This document shows, one piece after another, positions 34,670-63,010 of a DNA stretch of 64,000 nt. Source of the stretch: Zingiber officinale (lineage: Eukaryota > Streptophyta > Magnoliopsida > Zingiberales > Zingiberaceae); contig NW_024589864.1 of assembly GCF_018446385.1 (NCBI RefSeq), positions 1 to 64,000 of the forward strand, read 5' to 3'. Numbering within the stretch: position 1 is the stretch's first letter; each line of letters opens with the position of its first letter. Made by a program: the position numbers and the translations under genes. The notes beneath the pieces are model-generated. The model was not told the DNA's origin and made no database searches. It saw nothing but the letters and a program-made list of their open reading frames with translations.

Positions 34670-36374
34670 TGTTGGGATCTTAGATGGCTAGAGGGGGGTG
34701 AATAGCCTCTTTGAAAAACACTAAACAGAAATTTCTTCAAGAACTTTGTTAGCACAGCACAGCGGAAATAGAAAAACTAAAACGAAAGAAAACAAACACA
34801 GCAGACACAAGGATATACGAGGTTCGGGGATAACTTGCCCCTACTCCTCGGCGTGTCCGTAAGGAGGACGACTCCTTGATCTTTCGGTAGATCACACCCC
34901 GGACAAGATCCGGCTAAAGATGTCTCCTTCTCGGTGGAGCAACCTCTCAACAAAGTCTCAGATGATTATAGATTTAAGCACAAGACTTACAGTGGCTGAG
35001 AAAAATATTAAGATGAGCTTACAGCCACGCGGAGAAGAGAACAGAGCAGAGAGCGCACAATCAACCTTCTCAGCAAAAAGCTCACAGCTTCACCAACTTG
35101 CTTTCTCGAAGGCTTGATCACAAAAGACAGAGCATTCAGAATTTTTTTTTCTGAACTCCTCTTCTTCCTACTTATGTCTCTCTGCTCGTATCACCGCCGT
35201 CTGCAGAATCGCTGCTGCCAGCAAGGCGTAGCCAATCACCTCTCCTCCTCTTCTGATTCTCTGAACACATGCCAATGGAAATCACTGGCGTCTCTGGATA
35301 CCAACCAATGGGTAGAAGTCAAACTGAGCAGCCCAATCGTAATCGGATTTCGCCAGTGAACGTTGATGCCCCAAACGTATCTGTTGCAGCAAATTATAGT
35401 GAAAAGGGTACTTGTCTCCTTCTATTAATGAAGCTTAATTTGAATCCAAACATGCGAATGTGACCTGCAACCTGCAAGCTAGAAAGACTCACAGCAGATG
35501 GTTAAAAACAGATGGTGAAGACAAATACGGCAATCACAAAAAGTACATGCAAAACAAACAATCACGTGGATCGGTGCGACCGATCCATGCTGGATCATCT
35601 CGATCGGTGCGGACGATCGAGAACTATCTGATCGGTCCCGGACCGATCAGAAGTTGACTTTATGCGCGGCTCGATCGGTCTGCGGACCGATCAGAACTAT
35701 CTGATCGGTCCCGGACCGATCGGATAGCGTTCTTCCCAAATGTTTACGACTTCGATCGGTCTCGGCCGATCGGTATCATCCGATGAGCTGCGATCGATTT
35801 ACGATCGGTGCGGGCCGTCGATGGCGTTCGGTAGCTGCGATCAATTCTGATCGGTCGGCGGGCCGATCGGTATAAATTTCCTGGATCGGTCCGCGACCGA
35901 TCCGGTGTCAGTTTCCGGATCGGTCTGCGACCGATCCGACCTCTGACTTCGATCCGGGTCGAGCCCTCTCTGACCTAGTCCGGAGAAACGAGCTCCCTAG
36001 CTCTCTCCGACTTCATCTGGTCCTAGAGAACGAGCTACCGAGCCCTCTCTGACTTCGCATGCCAAGCTTCCTTCTTGGACTTTTCAACACCAGATGTCCG
36101 ATCACCTTTGATCCATCTGGATTTTCCCTTGCCTGGCTTCACTCACCAGGACTTGCACCTAGCTTCACTCACTAGGGTTTTCACCTGGCTTCACTCACCA
36201 GGATTTCCAATCTGCCTGGCTTCACTCACCAGGACTTTCCAACTGCCTAACATCCCAGTTAGGACTTTCTCAATCAGGTCAACCTAGATTAGTAATTAAT
36301 CTGAGTTAAATATCTGATACAAACTTAAATCAGTGTCAACAGCAAAACAACATCCAGGTCAGACTGTATCAACA
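34670..36374 (+). mobile_element. Solo LTR, 1.7 kb
   Basis: TGTTGGGATC ... GTATCAACA with a perfect AATAG duplication at 34665..34669 and 36375..36379; LINE sequence continues on both sides. Contains 'gaggggggtgaatagcct' near its start, a cluster of GATCGG palindromes (35565-35935), and 'ggcttcactcaccagga' repeated about four times at 36126-36235. ORFs inside are not genes. Confidence 0.9.
35565..35935. repeat. Cluster of GATCGG/CCGATC palindromic units
   Basis: About ten units of the type 'gatcggtc..ggaccgatc', spaced irregularly within the solo LTR, including two copies of 'ctatctgatcggtcccgga'. Each can form a small hairpin. Confidence 0.8.
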
Positions 36375-37490
36375 AATAGTCACTCATGAGATCAGTGGAT
36401 GCTTAGTAGACCAAACAAATGATCAATAAATTCTATAGAGCTTGTCAATCACCCTACTTAGAATGGGAATAATAGATAACCAATAGCATTCAAGCCATTG
36501 TAGCACTGATCGAACTAGCTCCAAGCGTCCCGCATAAAATAAAGTGTGCTTCGACCAAGAGATAATTTTCTTAGTCACTACATCAAGAAGGAATCCATAA
36601 TTTGCAATCCAAAGTTTACCGCAACTAAAGAAACATCAGGTACCTAAAGAAGAAGATACCCTCTTTAAAATCCGTATTTTGTAGAAACTCACCTTTGTTC
36701 TTTCATCAACACCCACCATGTACATATTGGATTTCAACGGGTTAGCTTGAAACCCTGCTTTGTCCCCAAATTCCTTCAAACAATTGGTGATCATAGAGAT
36801 GGTGGATGCATCCACCCTTATAAGTATCAAAAGATCATCGGAATATGCTAAATGGGTGGCATGGGTTGCTTCATACATAGGATGGAAGTGAGAATCTTCT
36901 TGCTTTGATGCTACCTTCAATTGCTACGAGTATCTCTAGACAAAATCTAAATAACAAAGGAGAAAGTGGATCGCGTTGCCACAAGCCAAGCCGCCCACTA
37001 AAGAGTCATATAAGCCATCATTAAGGCTAATATAGTATGAAATCATAGTAATGCATTCGTAGATCCAATCACGAAATTATAGGGGAAAATCATGATCAAC
37101 AAAAGTCGCCATAAGAAAACCCCAATCTATAATATCAGAAGTCTTTCTCAAATCCACCTTGATCATGCATCGAGGAGAATTCCGCTTAAGTGCATATTTC
37201 CGAATTAACCTTTGAGCTAGATGAATGTTCTCACCTATGGAACAGTCTTGGACAAAAGTTGCTTGTGTCGGATCCAATAAACAATCCATGACTCCCTCTA
37301 AGCGCCCCTCTAGTATTTTAGAGATCATTTTGTAGAAAATCTTACAACAAGATATGGGCCAATAATCATTAATACCGGATGTATGATTGGATTTTGGAAC
37401 CAATGTTATCAGTGTGTGGTTCCATTGTTTGAGTAGTTACCCATGTAGAGAAAATTTATGTACTGCATTTATGACTTCGGCACTCACTAT

Positions 37491-38554
37491 TGTTGGATAT
37501 TGGGGCCTAAATGGACCAATACGATTTTGAGGAGGAAAAATCGGAAGTCATCAATTGTTGAAAGTCGTAATTGACTTCAAAATTGAAATCTACGTTTCGC
37601 GTAGATAGATTTAGACTATTAATTTGCTCAAAACCGATTAAGGGTGAATGAGAAATTAATGTTCAAAGTCGGCCCAAAATAACGTTGGTTATTCATTAAG
37701 GAAATGCAAGAGAGAATAGTCCCACATCGAAAATTTCCGATGTACATTCCTTACTTATTAATGATGTTGAGTTATTGGAGTTAACTCAGAAAAGTACCAG
37801 GTACTCTCTGCTCAGGGGCGAGCAGGTGCTGCGAGGAGCATTGAGGAGCTTAAATTTATGCTCCATGTGACATTGCAGTGCCTACATGGCACTCGGGTGA
37901 CGTGTCAGGCTAGTACCTGACATGGCAGTGCCTATGTGGCATCCTCGTGGGCAAAGGGAGATGACTGGACAGTTGGTTGGGCAAACGGATGGCAGCCGTT
38001 GATCAACGTTGATCAAAGAAGTATGGTGGATCGCTTGTGATGCGATCTAGAGCGTTGGATCACAATGAGTCACGATCTGACGGCTTGGGATGAGACATGA
38101 TCTGAAGCATCGGATCAATGGATCCAGATCCGATGGCTGATAGATCTGAGGGTCACAACTCTTAGATCTGATGGATGAGATTAAAGGGGCTATGTGAAGG
38201 GGTAACATTGCCCAGATTAATCCACCCAAAGGTCACACCCCTCCCTAAAGCCTCTTCCTTCTGTATAAATAGAACCCTCCAGATTGGAATCAAATCACTC
38301 AACTTAATCTTCTCTTCCTCAAGTATTCACTCACTCATCTTGTGCATTCAAGAGTCCAAGAAGCCTACGAGAAGGTTCGCTGGTCTCGGAAGTCGGAGTG
38401 CTACGATTCCGAGACGATTGTCGTCGTTGTATCTTGGGAACGAATTGCAACAATCCGTTAAGCACCGTAGCGGAGCAATATCGTTTACGGAGATAGTGTC
38501 GAACACTAGCCTCGACGATCAGTTTGCATACTCCGGAATTTACCGGAAACAACA
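37491..38554 (+). mobile_element. Solo LTR, 1.06 kb
   Basis: TGTTGGATATTGGGG ... GGAAACAACA with perfect ACTAT duplication at 37486..37490 and 38555..38559. A TATA-like 'tataaatag' at 38263 suggests forward orientation. Inserted into the L1 remnant, whose RT frame continues on the left flank. Confidence 0.88.
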
Positions 38555-38978
38555 ACTATGTCCCAAGCGAAGGTGTAGAACTTAGTATTGTATCCATTCG
38601 AACTTGAGGTTTTGTCCCTCCCAATGCTAAAGATAGCAGCTCGTATCTCCTCGGTTATGACCGCTTGAACTAGTATTGCCCCTGCATACTAGACAATTTG
38701 CAACTTAGTAGCCCCTTGCTATGAAGAGGTAAAATCTGCTCATTTATGCCCAATAGCTTTTAAAAATGTCCCACAAACTTTGTTGTGACCTTCCCAAGGT
38801 TGGTGGTCTGCTCTCTGAACTATTTGGTGATGATGATAATAACATTCCGCTTATTATTACACTAAGCTTGTTTGGCCCTCGAAGCTTCCTCCAAAATGTA
38901 ATAAGGTATGACCCTTTAGGTGTAGAGACATAAAGGGAAAAATAGAAAATAACCGTAATTTTCCCCCATACAAAATTA

Positions 38979-39258
38979 GCATATTTGAAAATTTTGTCAT
39001 ATATGAATTTTTGGAATATATAAAAATTTTCACACATATGAACTTTCAGCATATATGAAAATTTTAGTACAAAATATTTTGCAAATATGAAAATTTAAGC
39101 ACGAATTTTTGTTATATATGAAAATTTTGACACATTAATTTTTAGAATATATGAAAATTTTAGTTTCGCATATATGAAAATTTTAGCACATATGGAATTT
39201 TTCTCATATATGAAAATTTTAGCGAATTTTTTCACATATATGAAAATATTTGAATATG
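38979..39258. repeat. AT minisatellite, 'catatatgaaaatttt' units
   Basis: Ten or more copies of a 20-30 bp unit built on 'catatatgaaaattttagc', with varying spacers. It lies about 1.5 kb downstream of the SIN3-like copy B stop codon. Possibly a scaffold-attachment-like AT-rich tract; there is no direct evidence for function. Confidence 0.75.
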
Positions 39259-40782
39259 ATAAAATATGAAATTTCTAATTTTGATTTAATATTCGGGATA
39301 ATCGTAAACCCCTAATAATAATAATGATTATTATTATTATTATTGAAAAAAAGAACAAACTGTACACATGCAAATGGTTTAGGATAAGTCGACAAGTACT
39401 GTTCGGTAATAAAATTTGATATAATTTTAAATTTGAATATTGGTATAGTTAAATATATATTTTAGGATAAATTAATTAAAGTATCCTACCAACAAAGTGG
39501 TCCCTTTTGTAGAAATTAACTTATTTTAAAATATGAAAGGTTGTGTGCTTGCAATTTACTCGGCCGGTTAATACTTAACAGAATTGCAAATATGCTTGTG
39601 GTGATAAATAGGTGATGATTATTTGGTTTTACGTATGAGCAATAAATAGGTCCAAGGAAAATTTATTATTTGATATACTAGTCGGTATCTTAAGATTATC
39701 TTTATTTGAATTTATTATTATTCTTCATGTTTTAACACATTATGTGAACTGTTTGTTTGATTTTTCAACAACCAATAATCCTATATTTTTAAAGCCTTAT
39801 TACACTTAATGTTTATTTAATTGCGGTTTAAGTATTAAAGAATAGCTATTTACCCTTGGTAGAAGTTTTAAATCAATGAGTTGAACTTGACCAAAGGTTC
39901 TGGTTGCTTGAGAAACTTTGTTGAAATGATAAAATTCCAAAGAAAAATCATTAATTTTTATTCATAATTAATAATTATAGTTGCATGATTAAATTGACCT
40001 ATTTATTTCTTAAATAAAAAAAGTCATCTTAGATCAAACTACATTAATTAATTATATTTTTAAGAAATATTTAAATACTTTAATGGGCAAGAAACTCTTT
40101 TGTTGTTTACATTTATGATTTGTGCAATTTAACAACTTGTATCATAATTATCTATCTTTATGGTTATCGTTTCAATATCTTTATCAAACGTAACAATTGA
40201 TTGAATCATTAGCAAAGCAAAAAAGGAAAAAAAAAAACTATTAAAAAAAAATTAAGAAATCTATTGATTAGGCTAATAAAAGCCTTCCCCAAGTAAATAA
40301 CAAGTGATTTCTCCCTTATTGATTGTTCTAAATCCTAGTTAACTTTAACAACAAAATTCTTTTAAAATTTAAAAAAAAAACAACCTAATAACTTTCTTTT
40401 TACAACAGAGTTTCCCTTGTAAAATAGGAGTATGAACAAGAGAGAAAATTAAGGATTACATATGTACAAATTTGTAATGCCAACAGCCATAGAATTATCT
40501 ATGTACAATGCTGACATATGTGCCAGAAGTCCAGCAAAGAAAATTCATCATGGTTGCTGGAAAAATCATGATCCATTTCTAATTCACCACCTGAAGGATG
40601 GAAAATTTTGAGGAAATTGAGAGGTAAATGAGCAAACTATAGTTATTTTGTAACTCTTTTGCAAAAATATGTAATTGCATTAAGATCTGTGTGGTCATAT
40701 TCTAATAACTGGGGTAATGAAATTGAGTTGAGGAATATTTGTTTTTCTTTGTGGTTTAAGTCTTACCTCATCTGGCATTGCA
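39259..40782. other. 3' flank of SIN3-like copy B
   Basis: AT-rich, with a short (AAT)n/(ATT)n palindrome at about 39318-39344. No gene seen. The end nearest 40782 will hold the 3' UTR of copy B. Confidence 0.4.
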
Positions 40783-58543
<17,761 letters not shown>

Positions 58544-58940
58544 AAAAGCCTCCTTCCCCGGCCCTTTCAGAAAGCGAAGAAAGTAGCACGCTTACAAAAA
58601 TCCCCCTTCCCCTCTACCCTAATGTGTCGATAAGTCAACAATAGAACCCGCAACCAACGCGATCCTCGATCTTCCTCCTCTGGCGCCTCCAATTACGATA
58701 GAACCGATGACAGAGCAGGAATTCGAGGGGATCAAGCCTCGATGCGAAGAGAGCCCGCACGAGAAGAGAATCAAGCGCCGTACAACCCAGAAAGGAGAGA
58801 CAGAGAGGGCGACGATCTCTTCGTCGTCGCTGACAACCGACGGAGAACGAGGAGAAGAGGAGCGAGGGGGAAGCAGAGAGGGCTCGAAACTAAAACAACG
58901 TAGAGAAGAGAAGAGGTGAGAGCTCCCTTATATGTTAGAG
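58544..58940 (-). promoter_or_regulatory. Upstream region of SIN3-like copy B
   Basis: GC-rich, purine-rich 5' flank of the leftward gene, comparable in position and composition with 1139-1600 of copy A. The plus-strand frame at 58707-58919 (Glu/Arg-rich) is a composition effect. I could not fix a transcription start. Confidence 0.45.
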
Positions 58941-59624
58941 GAATCATCGGAACTACCTCGGATCCGAAACCCGCTTACCATTACCGTTGGATAGTAAATG
59001 GACGGTGATAGCGTGAGCCAATTTACCGTCGGTAGCGTGCTTTCTGGTACGACAAAACCGAGTGTGGTAACCGTACCGTGCCTGTATATTTAGAACAGTG
59101 AAACGAATTTGTATTTTCTTTTATTTTTTCCTTTTTTAAAAAAAATAATGTGTGGAAAACGAATTTGTATCTAAACGAATTTGTATTTTCTTTTTTCTCT
59201 TTTTTTTCCTTTTTTAAAAAATAATGATTTTTTCCTTTTTTTTATCTAAACGAATTTGTATTTTTTTATCTGAATGATTTTTTTCCTTTTTTTATAATGT
59301 CGGTGATTTTTTTCCTCCAATTTTCAATATTTAATCTCAAATATTTCACAAGTTAATTTCAAAATTAACTCATAAATCATAAATATTTCCCAAATTATTA
59401 TTCACAAGTGTTAATTTATATTTACCATCACCCATTTTTAGTGGATAATCTCTTTATTTTTTTTAGTAATTTTTAATTTCTCTTCTTCCAACTAAATAAA
59501 GCTCAATGAAAATAAATAAAATTAGAGATCCATCTAATGAGAAGAAAATATTAATTTCCTCATTACAGAAACAAAGCAACAAGCATCTCTCATTCCACAC
59601 GTTTTAATCAATAAACAATTGTGC

Positions 59625-59666
<42 letters not shown>

Positions 59667-59705
59667 TAATCTTTATTTATTTATTTGGAGCCTCGATTAA
59701 TAAAA
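58941..59705. other. AT-rich spacer between SIN3-like B and AGP genes
   Basis: Contains T-rich repeats of 'aaacgaatttgtatttt' (three to four copies, about 59103-59265) and a (TA)n microsatellite at 59628-59661. No gene seen. Confidence 0.6.
59628..59661. repeat. (TA)n microsatellite
   Basis: About 16 uninterrupted TA units just downstream of the AGP stop codon, in what may be its 3' UTR or flank. Confidence 0.9.
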
Positions 59706-60458
59706 TTAATAAAATTGCATGAAAATATAAAAAATAGTCAGCGTAATCCTGGCCCACCGTTCCACTTCAGATTTCACGCCGTTTCCACTCTGGAAAATGG
59801 AAAGAAAAAATAAATTAAATAATTTTTAATATCATAAAGAATTAGATCGTATTTTAAATTAATTATAATTTTGATTTCTCACCAAATCAAAAGGTTCCGG
59901 CGCCGGGCTGACGACGTCCGCCTCCGGCGGCGACGGCGAGGTCGGGTCCGGCGGGCTTAGCTCCGCCGGGGCCGGCGCCTTCGCGTGCTTCTTCTTCTTG
60001 TGCCTCCTACGGTGCTTCCTCTTGCTCTTTGACGGTGCGGAAGCGGGAGGTATCACGGCCGGCGAAAGCGCCGGCGGCGAAGGCACGGCTGGAGCCAGCG
60101 CAGGGGCTTGCGCCGGCGGGGGAGTTACTGGAGGCGGAGAAACTAGCGGCGGCGACGCAGGTGCTGGCGGCAACGCCGGAGGAGGGGTGGTAGGTGGCGG
60201 CGGAAGCACTGGCGGAGGCGTCACTGGCGGAGGCGTCGCTGGCGGAGGCGTCGCTGGCGGAGGCGTCGCTGGAGGGGGCGTCACTGGCGGCGGAGTTAGT
60301 GGCGGCGGGGCGGCTTGGACGGGGGAAGATGGAGCCACAGAGGGGGACGTAGAGGCCGCGGGGGGCGGTTGCCGGGACGGCCCGGCCGCGGGAGCTTGTG
60401 CGCCGGCGGCGCGGATTCCAGCAAGCGCTATGAAACAGAGGCACCACAAGGCATCCAT
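59706..60458 (-). CDS. AGP: Lysine-rich classical arabinogalactan protein
   Basis: Secreted, heavily O-glycosylated wall/plasma-membrane proteoglycan core. Exon 1 59883..60458 (192 codons) and exon 2 59706..59789 (27 codons plus stop), joined in phase at a GTGAGA donor and a 'ttttccag' acceptor. Order: signal peptide (MDALWCLCFIALAGIRAAGA), a Pro/Ala/Ser/Thr region with about nine PPP[AV]TPPPA-type repeats, a short basic block at about 144-158 (KSKRKHRRRHKKKKHAK) typical of AGP17/18/19-like proteins, then a second Pro-rich stretch. Exon 2 adds SGNGVKSE and a hydrophobic tail (ITLTIFYIFMQFY) of the kind that directs GPI anchoring. The exon 2 splice is my inference; without it the frame would stop seven codons later with no anchor. 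Prolines of this type are P4H substrates, which fits the P4H gene 28 kb away only as coincidence of pathway. Confidence 0.85.
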
Positions 60459-60927
60459 TTTTGCAGTGCCAATTAGCGTCTCTGATGGAGAGGTCCATGA
60501 GGAATTGAGCGATAAATAAGTCCAAAAGTTTGCACTTCAAGTAAGGTGGTTGGTTGGATGCTTGGAGGATAAATTTCAGGGACACTCCAACAACTTCAAC
60601 ACATTTCTCACTTACACCATCCATGTCAGTCCCCTCTTAGATTGTCGAAAGCATAGTTCATAGTTGCCCAAGGTTGACGTAATTAATATCTATATATTAG
60701 TATTTTTTTATTAGGGTCAATTGTTAATTAATGTAAAATATTTTATTGGATGTTTATCTCTTCCATATAAAGGGTTGTTGACCCTTTTTACTAGAATAAA
60801 ATATCCCTCGTGAATTACCTCTGTATGTATCTTATCGTGCGTGGAGCTGACCTCCTATATGTAAAAGAGTTGTTGTACTAGGACAAAATGTCTCCCGTAA
60901 TTTAATTGTATGTATCTTATCGTGTGA
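60459..60927. other. AGP upstream region with an imperfect duplication
   Basis: 5' flank of the AGP gene. From about 60766 to 60926 a unit of 65-80 bp ('gttgttg', 'ctag.a.aaaat.tc.c.cgt', 'tgtatgtatcttatcgtg') occurs twice with differences. No gene recognised. Confidence 0.5.
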
Positions 60928-61027
60928 ACTCCGCCCATGATGACCGGTCATGGCCGGTCCCAAGCCCGGATAAAAGAGGAGGGTTACGTTAGGTTGTCAG
61001 CCGTCAAACTATGGCAAATATTCATTA

Positions 61028-61783
61028 ATGAATTCATTAAACTATTGTGCTAATGCTATGTTGTTCTCTGGAAGGAACGCGTTGCAGGGTCCGACTGTAA
61101 CGTCTCGGCAAGAACCGCTACATCTCCAGAACTCGGGTGTAGTGATAAATATGCAAGAGTTCGCGTTACAGTGTCCGACTGTAACATCTCAGCAAGGACC
61201 GCTGCATCTCCATGAGAACTTGGGTGTAGTGTTAAATAGGCAAGAGTTCTCACACCATAGGTTAGATAAGAACAAATATGATAGGAAAACTAATAATCTA
61301 AGATTTGGAACATGGAACATAGGAACTCTCACTGGTAAATCAATGGAGGTAGTAGATATGATGATTAGGAGAAAAATTAATATCTTTTGTGTACAAGAAA
61401 CAAAATGGACAGGTGAGAAGGCAAAGATGATAGAGAACTCGGGTTTTAAGTTATGGTACACTGGAAAGAGTAAAGCAAGAAATGGAGTGGGTATTATTGT
61501 AGATAGTTTGTTAAAGGATAAAGTTGTAGGAGTAGTTAGAAAAGGGGATAGAATTATAGCCCTTAAGATAATAGTGGCGAAAGAAACTATGAACATAATT
61601 AGCGTATATGCACCACAAGTAAGATTAGATGAAACTACCAAATCAAGGTTTTGGGAAGACTTAGATGAAATATTACAAAATATTTCACCAAATGAAAGGA
61701 TTTTAATAGGAGGTGATCTAAATGGGCATGTCGGAGTGAAAAATGAGGAATATGAGAGAGTACATGGGAGTTATGGGTTTTGA
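61028..61783 (+). pseudogene. RTE endonuclease domain
   Basis: Open for 251 codons, then a TGA at 61781 and further breaks. The exonuclease-endonuclease-phosphatase fold starts at FGTWNIGTLTGKS. Catalytic-type motifs: QETKW, ISVYAPQ and GGDLNGHVG. After the stop, sequence matching the domain's end (KKNRKICKDCKVIPRE) continues to the solo LTR. The region before the domain contains an internal duplication (61084-61252). Confidence 0.88.
61084..61252 (+). repeat. Tandem duplication in the RTE leader/N-terminus
   Basis: Two copies of about 83 bp, each 'ccgactgtaac.tctc.gcaag' to 'g.gtgtagtg.taaat'. In frame they give two similar segments (PTVTS.Q.PLHL...GVV.N.QEF). Confidence 0.85.
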
Positions 61784-62038
61784 ACGAGGAATGAGGAAGG
61801 GAAAACTATATTATATTTTGTGATAGCATATGACCTTATATTAGCTAATACGTTTTTTAAGAAAAGAGAATAACACTTAGTCACATTCAAAAGTGGGAAT
61901 AATAAATCACAAATTGACTTTCTTATGGTTAGGAAGAAGAATAGAAAGATTTGTAAAGATTGCAAAGTCATCCCTAGAGAAAGCTTAACTACCCAACATA
62001 GGGTAGTAGTGTTGGATATGCGCCTTAAACATAGTATC

Positions 62039-63010
62039 TGTTGGAACCCCAAGGTTGGTTTTGGGTGTGATCAACAAGTTAAGTTAGGTTCTGTTGTTTT
62101 CTAACCTTGTGTCTAAGTGTGCAGGAGCTTAGGAGCACAGGTACTCGAGCGGAAGACGCAGCTAGCGAGAAAGACGGCACGCGGTGCGTCCGAGGGACGA
62201 GGCGCTGCGGAAGAGTACACCGGCGGACGAGAAGGAAGTGCGCGCGATGGTTCCGAGGTACGAAAGCCGGAGCGGAAGATTGCTCGGGGAGCAAGAGACG
62301 CAGCTAGCGCGAAGGTCGGCACGGGGTGCGATCGAGGGACGAAGTCTGCGGATGAGTACGCTGGTGGACGAGAAGGGACACGCGGCAATTCCGAGGGACA
62401 AGAAGCCGGAGGGAAGCACGCTCGAGAAGACCGGAAGATGGGTTCGGGTGAGCCCTATTCCGGATGTCAGAGATCACCCAATCAAGCGGATCCAGAGCAG
62501 AAGACCCGGACCGAGACGGGGACTTAACGGAGAAGTGGTCCCGGACAAAAAGTCAACCGCAGTTGACTTTTTGCTCCGGGGCGCCCGGAACCAATCCGGG
62601 CGCCCAGAGCTGTCCGGGGCGCCCGGAATGCTTCCGGGCGCCCGGACCATGATTTTGACCAAGATCGCGATTTACGCGATCTGAACGTTGGGGATAAAAC
62701 TTTATCCCCTTGGTCCGGAAGCTCACATTCAGAAATTGTAAACAACACTTGTGTGCTTCCACCGCTTAGATTAGCTTCTTTCTTTCTGTGAACGAGGCTT
62801 CTCCGCCTGAAGGAGCTCTTAGTGCGATCTTCATCCTTGGATTAACAACCTCCCCGGTTGTAACCAAGTCAAATTCGGTGCCTCGTTTTTATGCTTTATT
62901 TTCTGTTTAATCTATTTTTTATGTGTTAGCTTAATCGTACGAGAAAGGGTTGTGTTTGATTTTTCAGGGCTATTCAACCCCCCCTTCTACCCGGCCGCAT
63001 CGGTCAAACA
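62039..63010 (+). mobile_element. Solo LTR inside the right-hand RTE
   Basis: TGTTGGAACCCCAAGG ... CGGTCAAACA with perfect GTATC duplication at 62034..62038 and 63011..63015. Shares 'gtgatcaacaagttaagtta' and 'gaagacgcagctagcgagaa' with the LTRs at 43898 and 48177/51260, so it is of the same broad family. ORFs within are not genes. Confidence 0.9.

Larger units (their letters stand above)
32870..38900 (-). mobile_element. L1-type LINE remnant with nested insertions
   Basis: Read leftward. RT palm start at 37403-37077 (VPKSNHTSGINDYWPISCCK, DPTQATFVQDCSIGENIHLA, PRCMIKVDLRK); second RT half at 36920-36636, with the catalytic box reading YSDD (usually FADD) and NPLKSNMYMVGVDERTK; zinc-finger tail region at about 33190-32900 (QLWNNVRKWLGIRSTVYT, GSLFRVFRRQSK) with a frameshift. 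The order RT then zf-RVT is that of plant L1 elements. Flanks on both sides of a MITE (33683-34526) and two solo LTRs (34670-36374, 37491-38554) continue the same element. About 33205-33560 interrupts it with further LTR-like sequence that I could not delimit. Dead many times over. Confidence 0.82.

Noticed and set aside
58707-58919. Glu/Arg-rich 70-codon ORF
   Set aside because: Purine-rich upstream region of SIN3-like copy B; a composition artefact.
59998-60519. Gly-rich plus-strand ORF of 173 codons
   Set aside because: Exact antisense of the Pro-rich AGP coding region. Glycine codons are the complement of proline codons, and it has no independent support.
62107-62748. Cluster of basic ORFs on both strands
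   Set aside because: Inside the solo LTR 62039-63010, in GC-rich repeat sequence; the same phrases occur in the other LTRs.
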